From assembly GCA_002794465.1 (NCBI GenBank), contig MTSL01000126.1, positions 35,160-99,159 on the forward strand: 64,000 nt of DNA. The letters run 5' to 3'. This DNA is from Paramicrosporidium saccamoebae. Taxonomy: Eukaryota > Rozellomycota. The translations under genes were made by a program, and so were the position numbers. Under the pieces are notes generated by a model. That model ran no database searches and was not told where the DNA came from. It saw only the letters and a list, made by a program, of their open reading frames with translations. This document shows positions 8,799-19,142 of this stretch, in pieces (position 1 is the first letter of the stretch; each line of letters opens with the position of its first letter).

Positions 8799-11700
8799 TT
8801 AGCTGCCGATGCCAATTTCCCCCGAGGCACGAAAGGTGCGAGATTTGAGACGTTCGCATTCTCGGACAAGTCGCTCGGCCTTTTCCCTTTCCTCTTCCCG
8901 ATCCCGTTCAGCTCTCCTTCGCGCTCCCTCTAGTTCTCCACACCGACCCTCTGCCGCCTCCACTGCTGTCGTCAGTTTGCGCAACTTTAGCTCGCACTTG
9001 TCCAAAGACTCTTCCAAGGATATGCGTTGACGATCGCGGTCTGCCAGCTGTACAGTGAGATCCCGAATAGTCCGTTCTTGACGTCGGGTGTCTTTGAGTA
9101 ACGTTTGCTTCTCGGCCGATTCCGACTCGATCTGTGCCATTATGGAGTGGTAAGCTGTCGAGGGACGACGCAGCGCTGCTCGTGACGAAATACCATTTCC
9201 GCTAGTCTCTGAGTCGAGCAATTTCAGTTGCAGTTCCTTGATCTGCACCTCGAGAACAGCCTTTTCCTGACTATGCAGTTCGTTCTGCTTCCGTTCCCCT
9301 TCCAGCTCTACTTGGGTCACCTTGAGGAGTTGTTCCGTCTTTTTCAATTGCTCATTTAAAATGACGTTGGTGTCCTGCTCATCGTGGAGCTTGTTGTTTG
9401 TTTCGTCCAACAGCAATTCAGCCGTTGTGCAATTCTTTTCCATCGTCTGTTTAGTCAATGTCAGTTCCCGATGCTGTTCGTTGAGGGACTCGTAGCGCGA
9501 TTCCAGTGCTTTTCGCTGTCTCTCCGAAGATGACAGAGATTCTTCAAAGTCGCACACTTTGGCTCTGAACTCTCGAATCAAATCATATTGAGACGCGAGT
9601 TGTGCCTGCAGAGCATCTTCCCGGTCAATTGCTTCTTGGTGTTGTCTTGTCACTTCCTTTAACCGCTGATCTAATCGATCCTTCTCCCTTTTCCAGTTGG
9701 TCTGATTCCTCATCTCTGCCTCCAACTGCGTGGCCAGATTGTCGGCACCCGATTCATACCGCTTAATAGTCTCCTTTAGACTGACCGCTTGCTTCTTTTC
9801 CTGCTCCAAGTCGAAATTCAGTTGGTGCATTTCCCGCTGAAGACGTTTGCGATTCTGATCCCATTCCTCCTCTCTCACCTCCAGTTCATCTTCGTGCTGT
9901 TGTTTGAGGGAGCGCAATTGTTGCTCAAATTCAGATTGCATTTCACGTCGTCGGGCCTGATCTGCCGCCTCGTCCTCCAGCTGATCCTGCAGGTGGCGAC
10001 GCGCATCTTCCACCTGTTTCAGCTTGCACTCTAAATCCCGTCGGGACCGTTTTGCATCTTCCAATAGAGATTCAGTCTCGCCAAGGCGTTGTCGCAGTGA
10101 AGATTCGCTCGTTTCCAGCTTCAGTCGCTCAAACTCGACTTCGTCACTCTTTACCCGCAACGAAGCAATTACAGTCTTTTGTTCGTCCATTGTTCGTCGC
10201 AATTCAGCTTGTTCTTTTTCTTGCACAGCAATCCGCTGTTCCAGCTGATCTTTTTGAGACTCGAGCTCATTGGTAATTCGTTCCTTCAGACGGGCCAACT
10301 CCAGATCAAGCACAAGCTTGCGTTCCATCAGAGCCGTTTTGGAATCATTGGCTTCAGTGAGCTGCAGGGACAGGTGCTGGTTCTCGCGTTCAAGATCACG
10401 ACGACGAGTCTCTAGTTCATAGAGCATATTTCGTTCCTTGTCCAGATCAACGCGCAGTTGAGCCACTTGTCCATCTCGATCCACCACCAACCGCTCCAAC
10501 TCGCTTTCCAGTTCTTCAATTCGATTCTCTGAACGAGTTACATTCAAAAGCGGTTTGACTTGGGAAAAGAGCTTCCACCAGGCCCATTGACGCAGGCGAA
10601 GGTAAAGTCGCACATTTCGCTGCAGAAACTGGACGGCCTCTTGCTGGCGCATCTTTCGATTCTTCTTCCGTTTTGCCAATACATATCGGTAGAGCGACTG
10701 GAAAGCCCGCAACACTGTGGATAGCTTACCATCACGTTGTTCGTCCAGTTTACTGAGCTCTCCCGACTTGAAAAAGACTTTGGATTGTCCTATTCGAAAC
10801 GTTACTCCCTCCTCCATGCCAAACTGCGTCAAGAGCTGTCGACAGGCCTCTTTGGAATCGGTTGGCAAGGGGCCAGTGGCCAGAATCTCGTAAAGACGAC
10901 AGAATTCAGCAAAGTTGAGACGGTTTGGGAAGCCGAGACGACAGATCCTGATCCCCTCCAGGACGCCATTGCATTTTAGCTGATCAAGCACAAGATGTGC
11001 AGCAATGACACCCGGTCGCTTCTCCTCATTGGGAATAATGCAACGCACAAAGTGCGGCTGGGTAGAGTATAGTTGTTGCATCAGCAGAGCAAGTGATTCG
11101 CGATGTTTCTGGGCCACTGTGCGGAACAGGCCCTTTTTGGTGCCCTTGTTGGCCTGGTATACTTCTTCGTCAGTGCCGAAAAAGTCGGTAAACAAACTCG
11201 AAACAAAGGGCTGACTGGATCGAGCCAGTAGACGTGTGACACTCTCATTAAGTGGATCCTTGTTCTTTACCAACCATCCGTCAGTGCTATATTCTACTTT
11301 GCCTGCATAGTGGTTAATAAGGAAACCATCCCCAAAGCGCGTTACTTCAAACTTGCTCGACTTTCCCTTCCACAATGCGCTCACTTTGTCACAGAACGAA
11401 CGATCGGTTGCTCGTGGTACCACACAGTCCTCATCCAAACAAGCGAGCACCCCAATGGGGTTTGACTTCTCAATCAGATCAATAGTTGGCTGCAAATCCA
11501 GGCCAAAATCAATATAATTCCATTCAATGCCTTCGCGTTTATACTCTTCCTGCTCAATGACAAACATGTGATGGTTGAAGAATTGTTGGAGTTTTTCGTT
11601 CGTGTGATTAATGCACAGCTGCTCAAACGAGTTTTTTTCAAAAATCTCAAAGCCGGCAATATCGAGGACGCCAATAAAATTGCCCTTGTTGGATGACTTG

Positions 11701-13036
11701 TCGATAGACTTGTTGATGCGTTCGACTAGTTTGGTAAACATGCGATCATAAAGGGCTCGTGACAATGCCTCCACTGAATAAATGACTTGGGCCATATCTC
11801 GGGATTGTGCCACCATTTCATCGCGACCAGCCTTGAACACTGGATTGAGCAGACCGGCCACAAATTCTTCCGTTGGAATCCCCAGACATTTGCACACCCT
11901 CTCCGCTGCCTCCGGGCTCTTCAAGACGGCCTGGCCCTGCGAGTCTTCCTCAAACGTCAGATTTCCTAGCAAAAGAATTCCTGCTACTATGCGGAAAAAG
12001 GTATTTCTTTCCTCCTCGCTGAAGCCTAGGACATGCATGCATTTGACTAGATTTGCATACTCGGCCCGATCATCCATTCCCTCGACCTCCATGTTGGACT
12101 GTTTCATATAGCTGTAATCCTGTACACTGCCCGAGATGCCTAGTTCGACTTTTAGCGCTTCCGGTGCTCCCGCCAGGAGTTGATAAAACACATGAAAAGA
12201 TCGTTCCTTTACATTACGATGCGTTACTCGTCCCTTTTCCAGCAAATATCGCTCAATGTTTCCTCCGCAAATCACTCCCGTCTTGTCAAATTCAATCCGC
12301 ACAAACTTGCCAAAACGCGACGAGTTATTATTGCGCACCGTCTGAGCATTTCCAAAGGCCTCCAAAATGGGATTGGCCTGGATGATCTGTTCCTCCAGAC
12401 TGTCAGCCCCGCCGGCAATCTTGGCGAGATATTGGATCACGCGTTTGGTGTTTTCCGTCTTGCCCGCGCCTGACTCGCCCGTGATCAAAATGCTTTGGTT
12501 TTGACGCGTCGAAAGGGCGCGGTAGGCTGCGTCAGCGACGGAGAATATGTGCGGAGGACGATCAACACGACGCTGGTTCTTGTAATGGGCCACAATGGGC
12601 TCTGTGTATATTGGAATGTTCCGATACGGATTCACGGCCACCAAGAATAATCCACTATACGTCTACATCATCAGGTCTGGTTTAGGAGGGAGCACGTAAA
12701 TGAGATTGGAATCGTAGCGTTGCTTAAGATTGTTGAGTACGGTTGCTTCATTCAGTTCGCTCAATTCGGCAATGTCTTCGCATCTGTCATAGCGGGTCGC
12801 ATTTCCCGCCACAACCCTCTCCTTTTCCACCGTCTCCCTCTATCCGTAATTAGCATCCATCCGGATGGTACGGTCCTATCAGCAAACTCCAGCAGACATT
12901 GGTCACCCCGCTCCACGACAGTCACGGGCACGTAGCCGTGCTCCTTGCTTGCCAGCCATGCGCACGGCGTGTCTTGCCACTCCAGCTCCACCGTACCGAC
13001 GGGACGGAGATAGCGCGACTCTTCAGGTGATAGCAT
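8799..13036 (-). CDS. MYO1: Conventional (class II) myosin heavy chain
   Basis: Three exons (13036..12872, 12839..12696, 12662..8799) with introns of 32 nt (12840..12871) and 33 nt (12663..12695) give 1390 aa. An SH3-like N-domain (WLASKEHGYVPVTVVERGD) is followed by the motor: [25 protein letters not shown], P-loop GESGAGKT (about residues 165-172), switch I NNNSSRFGKF, switch II DIAGFEIF, and relay FEQLCINHTNEKLQQFFNHHMF. An actin-binding LIPNEEKRPG region and an IQ-like neck follow. The rest (about 580 residues) is nearly continuous heptad coiled coil, far shorter than the ~1100-residue tail of animal muscle myosin. It is expected to form the cytokinetic or cortical actomyosin motor. The start is ATG 13036; an alternative upstream Met at 13138 gives an unconserved leader. 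Confidence 0.95.
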
Positions 13037-13229
13037 TGTACACCTGTTGACTTGCGCTGGCAATCTATGAAGCCACTCGCTGGAAAAGGAAATCGTAAAC
13101 AATCTAGTCAAATCCCGCCACCCGGCACATGTTGGCACGACAATGGCTTGGATGAATGGTTTACATCAGAATAGAGGCTTTATTAGTAAAACAATCCAGC
13201 AGCTGCGTCCGCTGTCCGCATTGTAGCCT

Positions 13230-13467
13230 TTAATTCGGATCCAAGGTGCATCTCAGGGTGCCTACATTAGACTTGTGCCAGTCCAAATCTACCGTGGTTG
13301 TTTCATCGATAGCACCCAATATGGTACTTTTATAAAGCTAATGGACGATCACCCGCAACTTTGGTCATCCCAACTCCAACTCTTTCATCATTGGACACTA
13401 GCCGATATAGCCCAAAGAGGAAGGTGGCCAATCTGGACAAATTAGCCTCGGGGCTTGCATAAATCAT
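13230..13467 (-). CDS. Small two-exon gene, unknown function (66 aa predicted)
   Basis: In the aconitase/myosin II spacer the minus strand encodes [19 protein letters not shown]...SNDERVG (13467..13375), then, after a 37-nt GTTGGG...TAG intron (13338..13374), LYKSTILGAIDETT...VDLDWHKSNVGTLRC...PN and stop (13337..13230). An AATAAA signal lies about 50 nt downstream on the same strand. Two other in-frame donors (introns of 22 or 43 nt) are possible, so the junction is uncertain. I do not recognise the protein. Its ATG overlaps the aconitase ATG on the palindrome CATG (13465-13468). Supported only by open frame, splice pattern and polyA signal. Confidence 0.45.
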
Positions 13468-15944
13468 GCTCTGTTCTCTACGGACCCTAATTGGCAGGAC
13501 CCGCGCTATCCGACCCCTCCAACTCCGCTCCCTCAGCGTCTCGGTTGTACACATTGCCAAACCAACCCTTACTAGCCCACTTCGAACGTACACGACAAAA
13601 AAGAAGATGAGAATGGAGGAAAAGGTAGCCATTAGTTTGCTGGAGAAGCAACAGTATTTACAATATGAAAAGTATGAGAAAAACCTCAAAATTGTGCGGG
13701 ACAAGTACGGACGACTGTGAAAGTTGACTTTTAGATTGAAGCGTCCGTTGACATTGTCAGAAAAGATTCTTTACAGCCATTTGGACAATCCGCAAGAGCA
13801 AGACATTGAGCGTGGAAAATCCTACTTGATGCTTAATCCTGACCGTGTTGCCCTACAAGACGTCACTGCGCAAGTGCGTTTAATCTGTAACAACGCTAAC
13901 ATGGTAGATGGCAATCATGCAAATTGTGTCGGGAGGCGTGCCAAAGGTGGCAGTTCCCTCCACAATCCACTGTGACCACTTGATTCAGGCCGAATTTGGT
14001 GCCGTGGAAGACTTGACCAAGTCCAAGACGCAGGACAAGGAAGTGTACACTTTCCTCAAGACGGCCAGCGGCAAGTACGGACTCGGCTTCTGGGGACCGG
14101 GCAGTGGCATTATCCATCAGATTGTTTTGGAAAACTATGCGTTTCCCGGTGGATTGATGATTGGAACGGACAGTCACACCCCCAATGCGGGTGGTCTTGG
14201 GATGGCTGCCATTGGAGTTGGCGGAGCTGATGCAGTAGACGTGATGGCCGGCTACCCGTGGGAGCTAAAGTGTCCCAAGGTGATTGGAGTACATCTCACA
14301 GGCAAACTTGATGGATGGGCTTCTGCCAAGGACATTATCCTGCGCGTCGCTAGCATCCTCACAGTCAAGGGAGGCACTGGCGCGATTGTCGAATATTACG
14401 GACCGGGTGTGGACTCTATCTCCTGCACGGGAATGGCCACTATTTGTAATATGGGAGCAGAGATTGGGGCCACCACCTCAGTGTTCCCCTTTAACCAGCG
14501 CATGGTCAAGTATCTTGAGGCTACAGGTCGTGGCGCCATTGCTACTGAGGCTTTGAAACACAAGGACCTACTTTCAGCCGATTCGGGCTGCGAATATGAC
14601 CGTGTGATTGAAATCAACCTTGATGAGCTGCGTCCCCACATCAATGGACCCTATACACCCGACCTGTCCACTCCGCTTAGCTCAATGAAGGAGGCCGTGA
14701 AGAAGAATGACTGGCCATCTGAAATTCGAGTCGCTTTGATTGGCAGCTGCACCAACAGCAGCTATGAAGACATGTCCCGTTCTGCCAGTATAGCTCGTCA
14801 AGCATCGGCCAAGGGACTCAAAGTAAAGTCGAAATTTACCGTAACGCCCGGCTCTGAACAAATCCGCGCCACCATTGAACGCGATCATTTAATGAAAGAC
14901 TTTGAGGAGGTTGGAGCCATGGTCCTGGCCAACGCGTGCGGTCCCTGCATTGGGCAGTGGAAGCGAAAGGATGTGAAGCCTGGAGAGAAGAATACCATTC
15001 TGACCTCTTACAATCGCAACTTTACCGGCCGCAATGATGCGAATCCTGGAACACATGCATTCATTGGTTCACCAGAAATTGTCACGGCAATGGCATTCAG
15101 TGCCGACTTGACGTTCAACCCAATGACAGATTCGTTGGATCTGCCCAACGGCGAAAAGTTCAAGTTTAGTCCTCCGGTTGGTGATGAGCTTCCCTCTCGT
15201 GGCTTTGATGCGGGAGAGAATACGTATCAACCGCCGGCAGAGGATCCGTCGGGATTGAAGATTGACGTTGATCCCAATAGTAATCGTTTGCAGCTCCTGG
15301 CGCCGTTCAAGCCGTGGGACAAGAAGGATCGTCACGACCTCCCCATCCTGATCAAAGTCAAGGGAAAATGTACTACTGATCACATCAGCGCCGCTGGACC
15401 GTGGCTAAAGTATCGTGGTCATCTTGATAACATTTCCAACAATTACATGATCGGAGCGGTGAATGCCGAAAATGACAAAGTGAACAATATTCGCAATGTC
15501 CTCACGGACAAGTACGAGCCGGTCCCACAAGTAGCGCGTGATTACAAGAAAAATGGTATTAATTGGGTCGTCATTGGTGATGAGAATGTCGGCGAGGGAA
15601 GTAGTCGCGAACATGCAGCCCTTGAGCCACGCTACCTGAATGGATTTGCCATCATTACCAAGAGCTTTGCACGCATTCACGAGACCAATCTCAAGAAGCA
15701 AGGAATGCTTCCCTTTACCTTCCAGGATCCGGCTGACTATGACAAGATCCAATCGACGGATCGTGTGAATTTCATTGACATTGAAGGAAACTTGAAGCCG
15801 AATAAGGCCTTCCCGATGGAGGTGAAACGTGCAGACGGCAGCAAATTCACTGTAATGCTGAACCACACGATGAATGCGCAGCACATTGAATGGTTCAAGG
15901 CCGGAAGTGCCCTAAACCTGATTGCTGCCACCAACCGAAAGTGA
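13466..15944 (+). CDS. ACO1: Mitochondrial aconitate hydratase (aconitase)
   Basis: Three exons (13466..13704, 13735..13873, 13908..15944), with introns of 30 nt (13705..13734) and 34 nt (13874..13907), give 804 aa. After an Arg-rich, Ser-rich presequence ([20 protein letters not shown]) comes [27 protein letters not shown], then QDVTAQ joined to [26 protein letters not shown]. The three [4Fe-4S] cysteines lie in GSCTNSS and [10 protein letters not shown]. The swivel domain has [11 protein letters not shown] and [14 protein letters not shown] with the conserved SSREH substrate loop. It isomerises citrate to isocitrate in the TCA cycle. Both splice joins restore family-conserved sequence exactly. 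The presequence start is the only uncertain part; ATG 13466 overlaps the start of the minus-strand small gene. Confidence 0.97.
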
Positions 15945-16180
15945 TAGGCACTGAAATAAACCCGAGTGCGAATACGTAGGTGCGATATATGTGGCTGTGA
16001 TGGATGTGCGGAATGTGAGTGCAGTAGATGTAAGTACGAGTGCAAAGAGCTTATATTCTCATTTAAAGCACTCTATCCGTTAGTTCGCCCATCGATTCAA
16101 CCATCCCCTCTCTTTAAACCTCAAATCTCAAATCTCAAATCTCAACGCTCAAAATCTCAAATAATCTTCTTTATTAATAT
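15945..16180. repeat. Spacer with CTCAAAT short tandem repeat (16117-16165)
   Basis: The 236-bp spacer between the convergent aconitase and TSR1 genes holds GTG/GAG-rich low-complexity sequence (15963-16045) and then about six copies of CTCAAAT or near variants. AATAAA overlaps the aconitase 3' end at 15954. No gene seen. Confidence 0.6.
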
Positions 16181-18346
16181 CTATAAGGACCGTGTCGTCC
16201 ATTTGGGAAAGACACGCTTGTAGAGATGCATTGCTACTGAATCGTGATGAAAGATGACTCGGTCAAATTGACATTTCATGTAGCCATGTGTTCCCAATGA
16301 TTCGCGAATATGTCCCCTTCCACCTAATCGGGTACTGAGCTCCACAGGCTTAAACCACATGACATCTTCGGGAGTGGCAAACATGAACCGTACGACAGCT
16401 GAACGCTTATGAACCTTGTATGGCAGGCCAGTGAGGGTGATGCGTTTGAGAATGACGCGATGTGGGTCCAGATCCTGGACTGAGCCGCTGGCCACCAATT
16501 CCAAGCCGTTGGGAGTGCAACGGAACAGCAGTACGGGGGCGGGGTTGTAGGTTACCGGCGCATAAACTGTGCCGACAAACATGGTCTGTATCTCGGGACC
16601 CACCTGACGGAGCATTTTGTGCAGATTCGTGGTAGTGTGTTCGGAAAAGATGGGGGTGATGAAAAACTTGCGGAATCCAATCATGGCCACCAATTCCTCC
16701 TTGTTACTGAGCGTCCCTTCAAAGGACTTGCAACGATTGAGGGTAAAATTTACCACCGTTTTGCGCTGTTCATGCTTCAACAGTCCAAAAACGGAAACAT
16801 TTTGACCAGCCTGTTCCAATCTCTGCAGCTGTTCACTACTCATTCCGGAAATATACAAAATAACCCGCTGGCCCACAAGGAACGGGGTCTGAGCAGAGAT
16901 TACTGTCTCCCCGCATCCCTCCAGCGCAATCTTCCTCGACTGGCGATAATTTGCAAATCGGAAAATCTTTCCATAATCAAAGGGGAGGTTTTCATTGACA
17001 TCCCAAGAAGAAGTGCGCATACTCTGCACTCCACGGTATTTTTGAAGTCTGCTCCGAGCAGACATTTCATGGTTGAGTTCAATTTCATCTGCAAAATGGC
17101 GCTCGGTAAAGACGAGTTCTTTGTGTTCCTGCAGTTTGGCATTGTGCTCATCAATATCCATTCCTTCGTCAATCTCTGAGCCGCTGTCGGCTTGTTCTGC
17201 TTGGATTTCCTCCATTTCCTCGTCCTCTTCAGAGCCGACTTGGTCGATCCAAGCCGCTTGGTACGATGAGGTTCCCTTTGGCACTTTGATCGACCCGGAG
17301 GTATTGGCCATTTCCACATTGTCATGGAGCTCGGCCATTTCTTCCTCAGCAGCCTGCATCATTGCCTCGGCACTGAATGGATCACCGGCTCCTTCCGATT
17401 CTAGCGGCTCGGCCTTGTCCTCTTCCCGTATTTGAGTGAGAGGACTGTCAACTTCCATCGAGCTTCGCCCCGTCCTGGGAATGGCCTCAATTTTGGAGAC
17501 GGCAAAGGTCTCGTTTTGGAAATGCACAAGCTGATTTGCAGAGAATGGCTTTCCACCACGAATGCATCCTGTTACTTGGGCTACTCCATCTCTGATGGTC
17601 ACAGAGTCGGAAATCATGTATGGACGAGGATCGCGCCATGAAATTCCATTAAGGTGCTGTTGACAAAGCAACCTCTCCAACTCAAGAGCCTCTCTGGAGT
17701 CATCACCCTGCATCATGGACTCTGTGCAGTAGGCCTTACCAACAGAGGACATTACAGCTTGCAGCATTCCTAACCATCCCGATCTAACCGTTTGGGGATG
17801 TTTGTGGACTGTTAGTTGCTGCAAAACGGCTGCCGACGAGGACACTCCAATTCCTCTAATCACAGCAAGTGCATCTCTGCCAAATCCGTCCAAATCTTCA
17901 TCAACTGAGGAAGCCACTAGCAAAATGCAATCGGCAATTTGGGCAGCATCCATTACCTGTAAAATCCATTTTGAGTGGTCGTTGACCCGCTCACAGTTGA
18001 TAAACTGGAGGTTTTGCTTGTTCCTCTCCGAGTAATACCTTCCACTGAATGGAAGCACTCTTGCCATGTCCACCGACGACGATACGGGTATCACTGCAAT
18101 CACTCGGGACATTCCATCCCGTCCTGAATACACTCTTCGTTGTGCAGCCAGCTCGTTTCGTTTCTGCTGCTGGAGCAACGCTGCCTTGTTCTTCCGGTCC
18201 GCCTTTGAGAGATCCGCAGTTACGCTGGCTGAGCCTTTTTTGCGCTCAATGCGACCCCGAGAATGTGAGCGGGCACCACCCTTGAAGGGTTTGTTGCGTT
18301 GTTTGAGGGAAGAGCGATGGTGATGGCCTTTCTTTTCTTCACTCAT
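16181..18346 (-). CDS. TSR1: Tsr1, GTPase-like pre-40S ribosome assembly factor
   Basis: Encodes 721 aa (human 804, yeast 788). The N-terminus HHHRSSLKQRNKPFKGGARSH is the conserved Tsr1 start. It is followed by the AARP2CN-type region (ADCILLVASSVDEDLDGFGRDALAVIRG) in a degenerate G domain, an acidic central insert (about residues 330-440, DQVGSEEDEEMEEIQAEQ), and the Bms1/Tsr1 C-terminal domain (YRGVQSMRTSSWDVNENLP, FIFANY-like RFANYRQSRK, GTVYAPVTYNPAPVLLF, MFATPEDVMWFKPVELSTRLGGRGHI). The tail MHLYKRVFPKW is typical. The start is taken at ATG 18346 (MSEEKKGHHH); an upstream in-frame Met (MSYRHFTN, about 26 codons earlier) is possible. It is cytoplasmic/nucleolar and needed for late 40S maturation. 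Confidence 0.93.
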   Translation of the reverse strand: MSEEKKGHHHRSSLKQRNKPFKGGARSHSRGRIERKKGSASVTADLSKADRKNKAALLQQQKRNELAAQRRVYSGRDGMSRVIAVIPVSSSVDMARVLPFSGRYYSERNKQNLQFINCERVNDHSKWILQVMDAAQIADCILLVASSVDEDLDGFGRDALAVIRGIGVSSSAAVLQQLTVHKHPQTVRSGWLGMLQAVMSSVGKAYCTESMMQGDDSREALELERLLCQQHLNGISWRDPRPYMISDSVTIRDGVAQVTGCIRGGKPFSANQLVHFQNETFAVSKIEAIPRTGRSSMEVDSPLTQIREEDKAEPLESEGAGDPFSAEAMMQAAEEEMAELHDNVEMANTSGSIKVPKGTSSYQAAWIDQVGSEEDEEMEEIQAEQADSGSEIDEGMDIDEHNAKLQEHKELVFTERHFADEIELNHEMSARSRLQKYRGVQSMRTSSWDVNENLPFDYGKIFRFANYRQSRKIALEGCGETVISAQTPFLVGQRVILYISGMSSEQLQRLEQAGQNVSVFGLLKHEQRKTVVNFTLNRCKSFEGTLSNKEELVAMIGFRKFFITPIFSEHTTTNLHKMLRQVGPEIQTMFVGTVYAPVTYNPAPVLLFRCTPNGLELVASGSVQDLDPHRVILKRITLTGLPYKVHKRSAVVRFMFATPEDVMWFKPVELSTRLGGRGHIRESLGTHGYMKCQFDRVIFHHDSVAMHLYKRVFPKWTTRSL

Positions 18347-18726
18347 CCCAAGAGGATCGTCCGTCCGGGGTGTCCCCCTGGTGTTTGTAAAATGTCTATA
18401 TGACATGGCATTAATCGACTGTATCTTGAGGGTAGTCGCTTTTCCATTAATCAGCCGTATATCGAAATGCAAGTTGCCATCTTTTATAATCCAGAAACTC
18501 TGTAGGTAGCTAGGCGATGTGATTAAACTGGCGAGTCGAGTGTCAGATTCGATCCAGGCGATCCGCTATACGAATAGCTTATCGTTCTTATCCTTGTGCA
18601 GTTTCTTTATTTCGTAGTGTAAAGAGACGTTATTCCTCTCCATCTCCATCTCAATCTCAATCTCAGTCGTGCTAGTCTTTACCTTATACAGACAACACCT
18701 TCCCATGATACCCCGGTCATACCAAA
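18347..18726. promoter_or_regulatory. Divergent spacer between TSR1 and NOP10
   Basis: 380 bp. It contains an AT-rich half near TSR1 and, at 18640-18668, a CCATCTCAATCT-type short repeat. An ORF of about 70 codons on the minus strand here has low-complexity Glu/Met sequence from that repeat and is not credible. I see no tRNA or other RNA gene. Confidence 0.4.
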
Positions 18727-18952
18727 ATGTTCTTGATGCACTACTTGGACCCGACAGGCAACCGTGTCTACACACTCAAAGTACATACAAACCGGTTTAT
18801 TGATATGTTAGAAAGCCAACCCTAACGACGAGGCTACCATGTCGGCCCACCCGGCACGTTTCTCTCCCGACGACAAATACTCGCGTCACCGTGTCACCCT
18901 GAAGAAGCGGTTCGGCATCCTGCTCACCCAGCTTCCCTGCAAGCCGTATTAA
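18727..18952 (+). CDS. NOP10: H/ACA ribonucleoprotein subunit Nop10
   Basis: Two exons, 18727..18780 and 18812..18952, with a 31-nt intron (18781..18811, GTACAT...GTTAG). The spliced product is 64 aa, exactly the usual length. It reads [18 protein letters not shown] joined to [20 protein letters not shown], then [20 protein letters not shown] and a PCKPY end. [15 protein letters not shown] is the family signature. The zinc-binding cysteines of archaeal Nop10 are absent, as usual in eukaryotes. It binds Cbf5/dyskerin in pseudouridylation and telomerase RNPs. AATAAA directly follows the stop codon. Too short and too split for a simple ORF search, but unambiguous once spliced. Confidence 0.97.
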
Positions 18953-19142
18953 TAAATAGATCTATTGCATTACCTCTGTGCATTTTGTGTCTTTATAAGA
19001 GTGTGTCACTATTTGGGGGAGGCATTATCGGGGATCAATGTTATTGGGACTCTTGTCGCTATACTTTAACAGTATGGGGATGTCTCGCTACTAGGCACTA
19101 CTGTAAATTACTATACATCGTTATACACTATGATATACAGCG

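Noticed and set aside
12639-12644. Myosin II starting at VAVNPY near 12644
   Set aside because: That position is TTG inside a conserved motor strand; two upstream exons supply the true N-terminus.
13705-13734. An 18-nt intron in aconitase (GTGAAAGTTGACTTTTAG)
   Set aside because: It also keeps the frame, but the 30-nt intron starting 12 nt earlier fits the local size range, has the common GTAC donor and gives the better conserved [14 protein letters not shown].
16619-17435. Long plus-strand ORFs within TSR1 (16619..17179, 17073..17435)
   Set aside because: Antisense shadows of a conserved coding region.
18480-18560. A possible tRNA (TTCGATCC-like B box near 18550)
   Set aside because: No acceptor stem or A box at the right distance on either strand.
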